10,843 bases of DNA from Methylococcaceae bacterium. GTDB taxonomy: Bacteria; Pseudomonadota; Gammaproteobacteria; Methylococcales; Methylomonadaceae. A program made the position numbers and the translations under genes. The stretch is from positions 1 through 10,843 of the forward strand of contig JAUXDP010000091.1 of assembly GCA_030618325.1 (NCBI GenBank), written 5' to 3'. Positions 1 through 6,535 of this stretch are shown here, piece after piece. Below the pieces are notes generated by a model. It saw only the letters and a list, made by a program, of their open reading frames with translations. It searched no databases and was not told the DNA's origin. Every line of letters starts with the position of its first letter. Position 1 is the first letter of the stretch.

Positions 1-78
1 GTTTTTAATAATGATAGCGTGGCATGGTGGGCTATTTCAGGATCCAGTTTGAATAATAATGGCCGAACGGAGGGGTAA
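1..78 (+). CDS. C-terminal end of an unidentified protein (partial)
   Basis: Frame 1 is open from the window edge to a TAA at 76-78 and encodes 25 residues, VFNNDSVAWWAISGSSLNN followed by NGRTEG. It ends four bases before the thiO stop on the other strand, the spacing expected of two convergent genes. The composition (two Trp, Ser/Asn/Gly-rich) looks protein-like, but the piece is too short to assign a family. In some gammaproteobacteria thiO lies near type IV pilin genes, so a minor pilin is one possibility, and this is only context. The frame could also be open by chance. Confidence 0.35.
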   Translation, partial: VFNNDSVAWWAISGSSLNNNGRTEG

Positions 79-82
79 ATAT

Positions 83-1171
83 TCATAATCGATACGGTGC
101 GGGGTCTATTGTAGTTGGCTGTCCCAAAATAAGGTCTGTTAGCAATTGCGCAGAGGCTGGTGCCATAACCAAGCCATTTCTGAAATGACCAGCATTAATG
201 CTAAGATTTTCAATTTCTGGGTGTTTATCTATATAAGGTATGCCATGTTGGGTCCCGGGGCGTATCCCAGCCCAGTGGTTTATAATCGGAAAATCTGCCA
301 GAGCAGGGAATAAATTGATGGCAAATGAAGACAGCTGCTGTTTAGCATCAGCCGTTATTTTTTTGTTGAACCCTTGTTTTTCCACGGTGCTGCCTGCTAA
401 TATTTTGCCATCGCGCCTGGGTATTAAATATCTGTCATCATCCAGAATCATGTGAGTCAATGTATCTGGCTTAGCGTCGAACAACAACATTTGTCCCTTT
501 ACCGGAAAAATCTCAGGTGAGGTAGTGTTTATAGCACCAAACAATACCTCCCATAAATCGCCAGTCCAGGCTCCAGTGGTAAGAATCAAATGATTGACTG
601 GGGTTTTTTCTACAGATGTAGTAATTGAGTGAATGCGGTTGTTACTTATTTGAATCTCTTGTAACGCATTACTTTCTTTAAAAACCACGTTTTTGGACTT
701 CAGGTCATATATTAACGCTTTGAGTAAGCGAGGATTTCGCGCTTGGGCTACTGAAGGTAGCCAAATTGGGTCGAGTGGTTCAGTATGAAATGGGGCTAAT
801 TGTTCTATCGTGCCTGGATAATACGGAATATCATTGTTTTGGCACCAGGCATTAGCTTGCTGGATATCTGGATTCCTTGTGATCAATAGTCCACTTGCGA
901 TCCACTCAGGGTCAATTCCGGTTTGTCGCAACAGTTCTTCGTTCAGGGTTGGATAGAGCTTAATACTATGAGTCACCAATTCTGTGATTGCGTGATCTTG
1001 GCGCCAGGGATAAAGTGGTAATAAAATACCTCCCCCTGCCCAAGAAGATTCTTGGCCCAATTGGTTTTTTTCATAAATTGTTACTGTTGCGCCGGTATTG
1101 ACTAACTGGCGAGCAGTCAATAGGCCGTTAATACCGCTGCCGATAATGGTGAAATCTGAGATGCTGGCCAT
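83..1171 (-). CDS. thiO: Glycine oxidase ThiO (FAD-dependent amine oxidase, DAO family)
   Basis: This 362-residue protein is a cytoplasmic FAD enzyme of the D-amino-acid oxidase family. Such proteins oxidise glycine to iminoglycine (dehydroglycine) for the thiazole half of thiamine. The N-terminus has the dinucleotide-binding fold: GSGING at residues 11-16, then Glu34 at the end of the second strand to hold the ribose. SSWAGGGIL (42-50) is the flavin-side motif typical of ThiO. YLIPRRDGKILAGST (248-262), GIRPG with Arg304 as the likely carboxylate-binding residue, and GHFRNGLVMAPAS (328-340) are the usual C-terminal signatures. The length fits the family. The ATG is well placed before the Rossmann strand, although no strong ribosome site precedes it. 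It stands alone: no thiS, thiG or thiE is visible. A related sarcosine oxidase-like or other DAO enzyme is less likely. Confidence 0.85.
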   Translation of the reverse strand: MASISDFTIIGSGINGLLTARQLVNTGATVTIYEKNQLGQESSWAGGGILLPLYPWRQDHAITELVTHSIKLYPTLNEELLRQTGIDPEWIASGLLITRNPDIQQANAWCQNNDIPYYPGTIEQLAPFHTEPLDPIWLPSVAQARNPRLLKALIYDLKSKNVVFKESNALQEIQISNNRIHSITTSVEKTPVNHLILTTGAWTGDLWEVLFGAINTTSPEIFPVKGQMLLFDAKPDTLTHMILDDDRYLIPRRDGKILAGSTVEKQGFNKKITADAKQQLSSFAINLFPALADFPIINHWAGIRPGTQHGIPYIDKHPEIENLSINAGHFRNGLVMAPASAQLLTDLILGQPTTIDPAPYRL

Positions 1172-1432
1172 GGTTATTTAGTAATCTTTAAGTTAGTCAT
1201 TAGCATCTACCGATCAAGCAAAGTATTTTCTTCCCTCTCCTGCATGAGTTGAGCAAGTGATGAGAATATTCAAGTTTAGTTTGTGAGCAATGAGTATAAA
1301 GGAAATAGTTTGGTGTCGGGAATAAAGACTGCATAATATGATGACGAAGAAGTATAAAAAAAGGGAGTGTTAGTAAGGCGGTATTGAAGGCAATTCAACC
1401 CCGATATTTAATAATAAGTGTTGTTTTTTTGG

Positions 1433-1481
1433 TAATTATGACAAAAATAATTAGCTATATTTCATTAGCCAATGAAATATA
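1433..1481. promoter_or_regulatory. Pair of AT-rich inverted repeats upstream of the barrel gene
   Basis: Two perfect inverted repeats lie side by side. The first is TAATTAT (1433-1439) with ATAATTA (1447-1453), spacer 7. The second is TATATTTCATT (1456-1466) with AATGAAATATA (1471-1481), an 11-bp arm with a 4-base spacer. They end about 35 bases upstream of the predicted -35 box of the barrel gene, where an activator or silencer could act. The rest of the 1172-1619 gap shows only AT-rich sequence and no credible gene. A hairpin in a longer transcript is an alternative to a protein-binding site. Confidence 0.4.
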
Positions 1482-1516
1482 AAGGTTTTTTTGTTGAAAA
1501 AAAGTGACTGTAAAAC

Positions 1517-1545
1517 TTGTAAGGTAATTATTTTGCTGGTATTAT
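1517..1545 (+). promoter_or_regulatory. Sigma-70-type promoter with extended -10 for the outer-membrane protein
   Basis: TTGTAA at 1517-1522, a 17-base spacer, and TATTAT at 1540-1545 preceded by TG at 1537-1538 make an extended -10 promoter. Transcription would start near 1552, giving a leader of about 68 bases. A strong ribosome site, GAGGGGG at 1608-1614, sits 5 bases before the ATG at 1620. Confidence 0.5.
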
Positions 1546-1619
1546 AGTCTTGCCTGAAAATTCTTTGTTGCGTTTTGGCAAAAATTTTAATTTTGAAGTA
1601 ACCTCATGAGGGGGAAATA

Positions 1620-2519
1620 ATGTTTAAAAGAACTAAAATAGCGTTTGGCTTAGCCTCGGCTACAGTAGCAATAGCAGGGGTATTAGTCGCTCCTCAAGCC
1701 GTTGCTAATTCAAAAGCTGAAAAAGTAGCTATCGCTATGGATAAAAAAGTAGAAGCGATGGAGCTTCAAATTCAGCAAATGGCGAATATGATGGAAGCCA
1801 TGCAATCGGAATTGACACAAGTTCAAACTGAAGCTGTCAATAACAGTAGTGACGGCCGTTTCATGGAGCTGGAAAACTGGATGGCTTCTGTAAAGAACAC
1901 ACCGGTGCAAGTTAGAACCAAAGATAATATGATCTTCTTCCGTGGTGGTTGGGCGCATAACCTTCATAGTAGAAATGGTGTTTCTATTCATTCTACTACT
2001 GCTTTAGGTAGTGGCGCTGCTTTAGGCGGGCCTAATGGGGGTAGAGGTGACTCTGAAGGCTGGTATGTAGGCGCCGGTTTTGATTTTAGCCTGAATGATA
2101 ACTTGTTCGGTTTAATGGATAATACTGAAGTATTGGCTGAATTGGCAGTTCAATATAAAGATTTGGGAACTACCAACAGTAACATCCTTGCAGCGAGTCT
2201 TGGTGGCGGCGGTTTAACAGCCAGAACAGTCACCGTTTCATCAGTACAGGTAACCGCTTCACCAAAAATCAAATTCATGAAAGGCAGTAAATTCAGACCT
2301 TGGATTATTCCAATTGGCTTAAGTCTTAATGTTATCAGCCCACCATCTGAATCGATTACTGTATTGGCGCCCGGTATAGTGTTCGGGGTCGGTGCTGACT
2401 ATAATCTGTGGGAAGATATCTACGTAGGTATAGATGGACGTTACCATGAAATTGCTGATCAGGATGGTGTTGATCAGGATGGATTTGAACTCGGTGCTTA
2501 TGTCGGTATTGGCTTCTAA
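1620..2519 (+). CDS. Outer-membrane beta-barrel protein with N-terminal coiled coil
   Basis: This 299-residue protein starts with a clear Sec signal peptide: Lys/Arg at 3-6, a hydrophobic stretch at 8-23, and likely cleavage after AVA at 27-29. Residues 33-72 form a Met- and Gln-rich heptad-like segment with no proline, probably a periplasmic coiled coil. From about 97 onward, alternating hydrophobic strands, Gly-rich turns (129-142, 194-198) and the closing residues GAYVGIGF with terminal Phe are those of a Gram-negative barrel recognised by the BAM machinery. The acidic loop at 280-289 contains the direct repeat DQDGVDQDG. I do not recognise a specific family or substrate; a small porin or a structural barrel are both possible. 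The gene is a single unit with its own promoter and a strong terminator, which suggests high expression. Confidence 0.8.
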   Translation: MFKRTKIAFGLASATVAIAGVLVAPQAVANSKAEKVAIAMDKKVEAMELQIQQMANMMEAMQSELTQVQTEAVNNSSDGRFMELENWMASVKNTPVQVRTKDNMIFFRGGWAHNLHSRNGVSIHSTTALGSGAALGGPNGGRGDSEGWYVGAGFDFSLNDNLFGLMDNTEVLAELAVQYKDLGTTNSNILAASLGGGGLTARTVTVSSVQVTASPKIKFMKGSKFRPWIIPIGLSLNVISPPSESITVLAPGIVFGVGADYNLWEDIYVGIDGRYHEIADQDGVDQDGFELGAYVGIGF

Positions 2520-2543
2520 ACAAAAAAACTAGATTGTATCTGT

Positions 2544-2577
2544 AAAAAAGGGAGGGTTTATACCCCTCCCTTTTTTT
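2544..2577 (+). terminator. Strong rho-independent terminator after the barrel gene
   Basis: GGGAGGG (2550-2556) pairs with CCCTCCC (2564-2570) around a 7-base loop, followed by seven T (2571-2577). Six A at 2544-2549 extend the pairing and would let the structure work in both directions. It starts 24 bases after the barrel stop. Confidence 0.95.
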
Positions 2578-2724
2578 GTGTCTGGCGATAAGGCTATATG
2601 CTATATAGTATAGTTTTTTCACGGTATTCGGCACTACCCTACTTCGTAGGTGTGTAGAAAAGTGTTGTTCACCTGCAGCGAGTTGGTATTATATTTCTTT
2701 CTAGTAGCCAGAGGACAAGGCTTG

Positions 2725-3753
2725 ATGAAAATAAACGAGCACAAGACGATTAATTATTACGCAAAATACTCCATTTTGTGTCTTACATTATTGCTGAATG
2801 CATGCTCACTGGTTTACAAAAATACCGGTGATATTATGCTTGGCTATGCCGAAGATCAGGGTATTCCCTATATGTTGGCAACAGAAGATGTTGCTTTGGG
2901 ATGTGCCATGTCAGAAGCATTCACCCCTTTTCTGTTAAGTTTTTCACAGGTCACAGCTCCACCAAACCATTTGGCGATTCTGTTTTACCTGATGGCTGGC
3001 AATTGTTCAGAATTTAAAGCGTGGGAAGAAGAATTACGGTATTTAAGGGCCATACGTTCTAAAAATACTACTGAAGCTCAGGATGCACGCATTGCTCAGC
3101 AACGATTTCTACATCAGGCTGCACTTCGGCAATTGACAGGATTTCATTATTTAACCTTAGCCATCGCTGAACCCGGTGGACAATGCCCAGATTTTGCATC
3201 CGATGATGACGAGTTATTCTGGTTAATTGGCCTTGTTGATGGTATCCAGGCTATCATGAATGATATAGCAGCAGGGGGCAATGCCGATGTGCCGATGGAT
3301 ATTGCCGCAAAAGTGGGGCGAGGTGCTGTTTGTCTGGACAATGAAAAATGGTGGGGAGTGCCCGTTGCTATTCATGCGGCAATCCAAGCCACAATGCCGG
3401 GCAGTCAGCAAGGTGGTAAAGAGCCTTTGCATGCGCTGGATCAAGCCATCCAAATTGGCTTACTGCAAGGCATGCGTATTCCTCAGGTGCTGGCAGCACA
3501 AGTCAATCTAGGCCTTGGGAATACTGAACACGTGAAAAAAATCATACGAAAATTTGCTCAGGAAAAAAATCAATTTCCTGGGAGTCAGACTTATATGATC
3601 CTCAATAAAATTTCAATTCTGCAGATACAAGCAATTTCCGATCGGTTGTGGACTGAGGCGACCGGTAAACGTACACCTATAGGTAAATTAGGTGCTTTTT
3701 GGGATGACGACCATAAGGCAGTGGAAATTATAGATATTGAGGAGATGCTATAG
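2725..3753 (+). CDS. TatT-like (TRAP-associated) outer-membrane lipoprotein
   Basis: From the ATG at 2725 the protein has 342 residues. This start is preferred over an in-frame GTG at 2650 because it places the lipoprotein signal correctly and is preceded by AGAGGA (2710-2715) and AAGG (2717-2720). A hydrophobic stretch (16-26) leads to the lipobox LLNAC with Cys27. Ser follows the Cys, so export to the outer membrane is expected. The body is nearly all helical. Its pattern resembles the TatT (TRAP-associated TPR-like) family: an early segment of YMLATEDVALGCA type, a mid AILFYLMAGNCSEF helix, and a GVPVAIHAAIQATMPGSQQGG region followed by ALDQAIQIGLLQG. TatT proteins partner a periplasmic solute-binding protein, and one follows directly (3902-4912). 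No membrane permease is present. Assignment is by pattern, so a generic helical lipoprotein cannot be excluded. Confidence 0.6.
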   Translation: MKINEHKTINYYAKYSILCLTLLLNACSLVYKNTGDIMLGYAEDQGIPYMLATEDVALGCAMSEAFTPFLLSFSQVTAPPNHLAILFYLMAGNCSEFKAWEEELRYLRAIRSKNTTEAQDARIAQQRFLHQAALRQLTGFHYLTLAIAEPGGQCPDFASDDDELFWLIGLVDGIQAIMNDIAAGGNADVPMDIAAKVGRGAVCLDNEKWWGVPVAIHAAIQATMPGSQQGGKEPLHALDQAIQIGLLQGMRIPQVLAAQVNLGLGNTEHVKKIIRKFAQEKNQFPGSQTYMILNKISILQIQAISDRLWTEATGKRTPIGKLGAFWDDDHKAVEIIDIEEML

Positions 3754-3787
3754 GCAAATGGAAAGGTATAATCATACACAATAAATG

Positions 3788-3821
3788 TGAGTGTTGGAAG
3801 GTGCGTAACGCATGAGTGTTG
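3788..3821 (+). repeat. Nine-base direct repeat in the lipoprotein/binding-protein spacer
   Basis: TGAGTGTTG occurs at 3788-3796 and again at 3813-3821, 25 bases apart (about 2.4 helical turns). Between them, TGCGTAACGCA is a short palindrome (3802-3812). It may be a tandem protein-binding site for the gene at 3902, or chance. The rest of the 148-base spacer has no clear terminator, so the two flanking genes may be co-transcribed. Confidence 0.3.
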
Positions 3822-3901
3822 CTTTGAACCATGAACGGACAATTGTGATCAGACAAAAGAAGATTGTTTTTTATTAAATTGAAAATAACCAGAGCATAGA
3901 A

Positions 3902-4912
3902 GTGAATAACCAAGCGCATAGATTATCCAAGGTGGGTTTGCTGATAGCTGCAATTTTTAGTAGCTATGGGGCAGCGGCACCAATAAAAATGTGCGTCTTT
4001 GATTTGTTGGGAGCAAATGGTCCCGTTTTTTCGCAAATGAAGGATTATAAAATTGCGGCGATAAACTGGGGTGTCAAGCTAATCTTGAAGCCTTATGCTA
4101 GTGAGCGGGTGGCAGCGGATGATTTTAAGACTGGATTGTGCGATGCGGTCAGTTTTACAGGTACTCAAAGTCGCCAATTTAATCATTTCAGCGGTAGTCT
4201 GGATGCCATGGGGGCATTACCAAGTTACGCGCATTTAAAAATAGTTATTACCACGATTTCTGCCGAAAAGGCGGCTCCATTAATGACGAATGACTCTTAC
4301 GAAGTGGCCGGAATAATGCCATTGGGGGCTGCTTATCTATATGTTAATGATCGTGAGTTGGTAACCTCAGGCGATTTGGCTGGTGTTCGTGTTGCTATTA
4401 TGGACTCAGACCCAGCACAAAGCGAAATGATTGATTTTATTGGAAGTTCTCCTGTCGGTACGTCAATTGCTACGATGTATAGCAACTTCAATAATGGTTC
4501 GGTGGATGTAACTTATGGTCCTGCTATCGCTTATGAGGCGATGGAGCTGTATAAAGGAATGGGTTCCTCTGGTGGAGTTGTTCAATTTCCAGTGGCGCAG
4601 CTTACTCTACAAATAGTAATTCGCAGGGCAAAATTTCCTCAAGGGTATGGCCAGAAATCTCGTGACTATACATTGAGTCAATTTGAAAAATCAGTTCGCG
4701 TAGCACGGTATTCTGAAAATAGAATTGCACAAAAATGGTGGATTTCTATTTCTGAAAGTGACCAGAAACGCTATCATGAAATGTATAGGCAAGCTCGCCT
4801 TTCGCTAAGGGAAAAAGGTGTATATAACAGGCAAATGCTGACTGTGATGCGAAAAGCACGTTGCAAAATAAATCCAGATAAGGCGGAGTGTACTGCGGAT
4901 GATAGGGAATAA
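3902..4912 (+). CDS. Periplasmic solute-binding-like protein (DUF6091-type)
   Basis: This 336-residue protein begins at a GTG. The frame is closed upstream by TAA at 3875, and no ATG lies between. No good ribosome site is visible. The signal peptide covers residues 1-26, with cleavage expected after GAAA. The mature protein opens with the strand IKMCVFDLLG, followed by lobe-type motifs: DFKTGLCDAVSFTGTQSRQFN (75-94), the strand LGAAYLYVNDREL (141-153), then DLAGVRVAIMDSDPAQSEMI (158-177), and a second-lobe region GSVDVTYGPAIAYEA (199-213). This is the layout of a two-lobe binding protein of TRAP DctP/PhnD style and resembles proteins annotated as putative solute-binding (DUF6091). Cysteines 31 and 80, and 321 and 330, could form disulphides. 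It follows the TatT-like lipoprotein, its expected partner. The ligand is unknown. Confidence 0.65.
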   Translation: MNNQAHRLSKVGLLIAAIFSSYGAAAPIKMCVFDLLGANGPVFSQMKDYKIAAINWGVKLILKPYASERVAADDFKTGLCDAVSFTGTQSRQFNHFSGSLDAMGALPSYAHLKIVITTISAEKAAPLMTNDSYEVAGIMPLGAAYLYVNDRELVTSGDLAGVRVAIMDSDPAQSEMIDFIGSSPVGTSIATMYSNFNNGSVDVTYGPAIAYEAMELYKGMGSSGGVVQFPVAQLTLQIVIRRAKFPQGYGQKSRDYTLSQFEKSVRVARYSENRIAQKWWISISESDQKRYHEMYRQARLSLREKGVYNRQMLTVMRKARCKINPDKAECTADDRE

Positions 4913-5365
4913 CACCGGTTTTAATATCCAGCATGGTTCGAACCACCCTAAAAAGCTGCTAGCAGAAAACCAACAGTTTCATATTTGGTCTGAAAGAGCA
5001 CATAAGTTGGAATTATAGCCCAATGATAGACTGATCTGTTACACCTAACGTACACTAATAAGTCTGTGCAGTTCCTCACTGCGATACGTTTCACGACCCA
5101 TACCTAAATAGAGCAGTGGATTTTGTAGAATGTAATCTTGCTAGTAATTTCAGCAGCGCATTTGCAAAATTGGTAGCCATTTTCCCAAGTAGGTATCTCG
5201 AAAACAGAGCAAGGCAGTTGAAATAGAAAGAGTGAATGAGGAATTAAACGTTACTTAATTATGACTGGCGGTAGCATTATAAATTTTAACCAGGTTATCT
5301 GATCGAAACTAATAATAGATTCCTTTGTCCGGATTAATTACCATAGCGCAAATAATTTAACGAAC
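4913..5365. other. Non-coding spacer without recognised genes
   Basis: No frame here gives a credible protein. There is a 10-bp palindrome GGTTCGAACC at 4934-4943 and a short hairpin GCAGT/ACTGC (5068-5072, 5078-5082). No clear terminator follows the binding-protein gene, and no consensus promoter or ribosome site precedes the cyclase at 5366. It may hold decayed sequence, but I cannot identify a parent. Confidence 0.5.
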
Positions 5366-6283
5366 ATGGCCAGAATTAATTTTCAGAATGATGCCGTAAT
5401 TGAAGAAGATGACCTTACTCTATCGTTGTTAGAAATTGCCTTAAAACATGGCATTCCCCATATACATATCTGTGGAGGAAACGCGAGATGCTCAACTTGT
5501 CGAGTCATCATTCGACAAGGGTTAGAAAATATATTGCCCAGGAATGAGATTGAACAAAAACTTGCAGAAAAAAAAGGAATGGAAGACAGTATTCGACTAG
5601 CCTGTCAAACACGTATTAAAGGGCCAGTTACTTTACGACGTCTGGTTATAGATGACCTGGATGCCGATTTAGCTAGAGATCAGCAAGACAGAGCTGGGCG
5701 AGAACAACTACTAGCGATTCTTTTTAGTGATATAAGAGGGTTCACAGATTTTTCTGAAAGACATTTACCTTATGATGTTATCCATATTTTAAACCGCTAT
5801 TTTCAAGAAATGGGAACAGCTGTTTTTGAGAATTATGGGTATATTGATAAATATATGGGTGATGGTTTGATGGCATTATTTGGGGTCGATGAATGCAATG
5901 CCACAACTAACTGCATCAATGCCATTTCGGCTGCTTTACAAATGATTCAATCTTTAGATAAGGTAAATCGATATCTAAAACAAAATTTTGAAGAATCCTT
6001 TGAAATAGGCATTGGTATTCACTTTGGCAGCGTGGTATTGGGAAGCATTGGGCACCGTGACAAAGTCCAATATACTGCGATAGGCGATGCGGTCAATATT
6101 GCCAGCCGTATTGAAGAGCAAACAAAACATGCTAACACTTCCATTCTTATTTCTGAAAGTATGTATACCCAAATTAAAGATCAAGTCCGTGTGGGAAAAA
6201 CTTTGGACACAAAATTAAAAGGGAAAAAGGGAGTTTTTCAATTATATGAGATACACGGGCTTATTTATACTCTCCGCACATGA
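5366..6283 (+). CDS. Class III adenylate cyclase with N-terminal 2Fe-2S ferredoxin domain
   Basis: This 305-residue cytoplasmic protein makes cAMP from ATP. Residues 1-95 are a plant-type ferredoxin domain with the ligand set Cys36-X5-Cys42-X2-Cys45-X34-Cys80 (CGGNARCSTC motif). The cyclase domain runs from about 112 to 296. Asp122 (LFSDIRGF) and Asp166 (DKYMGDG) are the two metal ligands. Lys162 and Thr237 are the adenine-selecting pair, with Thr in place of Asp as in class IIIb. Asn244 and Arg248 (DAVNIASR) are the transition-state residues. No catalytic residue is missing and there is no membrane segment. A redox-sensing role for the cluster is an inference. The last six codons and the stop lie in or at the edge of a palindromic element (6263-6430). 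Without it the reading frame would end two codons after Leu299, giving 301 residues. No strong ribosome site is visible. Confidence 0.88.
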   Translation: MARINFQNDAVIEEDDLTLSLLEIALKHGIPHIHICGGNARCSTCRVIIRQGLENILPRNEIEQKLAEKKGMEDSIRLACQTRIKGPVTLRRLVIDDLDADLARDQQDRAGREQLLAILFSDIRGFTDFSERHLPYDVIHILNRYFQEMGTAVFENYGYIDKYMGDGLMALFGVDECNATTNCINAISAALQMIQSLDKVNRYLKQNFEESFEIGIGIHFGSVVLGSIGHRDKVQYTAIGDAVNIASRIEEQTKHANTSILISESMYTQIKDQVRVGKTLDTKLKGKKGVFQLYEIHGLIYTLRT

Positions 6284-6430
6284 TTTTTTAGCACCCATGC
6301 ACACCCTTTTTTGGGGATGGCTGCGTTGAATAACCTTGCTGTAGATTGCTACAGCGGCGTTTATTCGCCTTACCCTCCACAAAAAATGATGCACCTGAAT
6401 GCAAAAAATTCAAATGCGGAGAGTATAAAT
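6263..6430. mobile_element. MITE-like palindromic element with 16-bp terminal inverted repeats
   Basis: ATTTATACTCTCCGCA (6263-6278) is perfectly inverted at 6415-6430. The whole 168 bp is symmetric around 6346/6347: the central hairpin GCTGTAG-ATTG-CTACAGC (6338-6355) has exactly the same centre, and about 57 of 84 opposed positions match without gaps by hand count. The 8-base direct repeat GGGCTTAT at 6257-6264 and 6432-6439 flanks it like a target-site duplication, although the left copy overlaps the repeat by two bases. It encodes nothing. It sits between the convergent cyclase and sigma-54 activator genes and overlaps the cyclase stop. Non-autonomous transposable repeat is the best reading; a large extragenic palindrome or bidirectional terminator is the alternative. 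Confidence 0.7.
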
Positions 6431-6535
6431 TGGGCTTATGAGTTGAATCTAAGTAGATGCTTGGAAGTATTTTAGAAAGAATGAGGTGCTGCACAGCCAC
6501 ATTGCACACGATATTTTCGAACAGATAGTGTTTTG

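Noticed and set aside
2650..2724. GTG start adding 25 residues to the lipoprotein
   Set aside because: It would place extra residues before a standard lipoprotein signal; the ATG at 2725 has a plausible ribosome site and gives a normal signal length.
3841..3860. TTGTGATCAGACA as a CRP (cAMP receptor) site, attractive given the nearby cyclase
   Set aside because: Only the TGTGA half-site is present; the TCACA partner is missing at the correct spacing.
4934..4943. GGTTCGAACC looks like a tRNA T-arm
   Set aside because: The flanking bases do not form a 5-bp T-stem and no acceptor, D or anticodon arm is present; it is only a palindrome.
4898..5019. Frame reading GNNTGFNIQHGSNHPKKL and on, ending HKLEL
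   Set aside because: It is short, has no start codon with a ribosome site, and overlaps the end of the binding-protein gene; I cannot match it to any transposase or other family.
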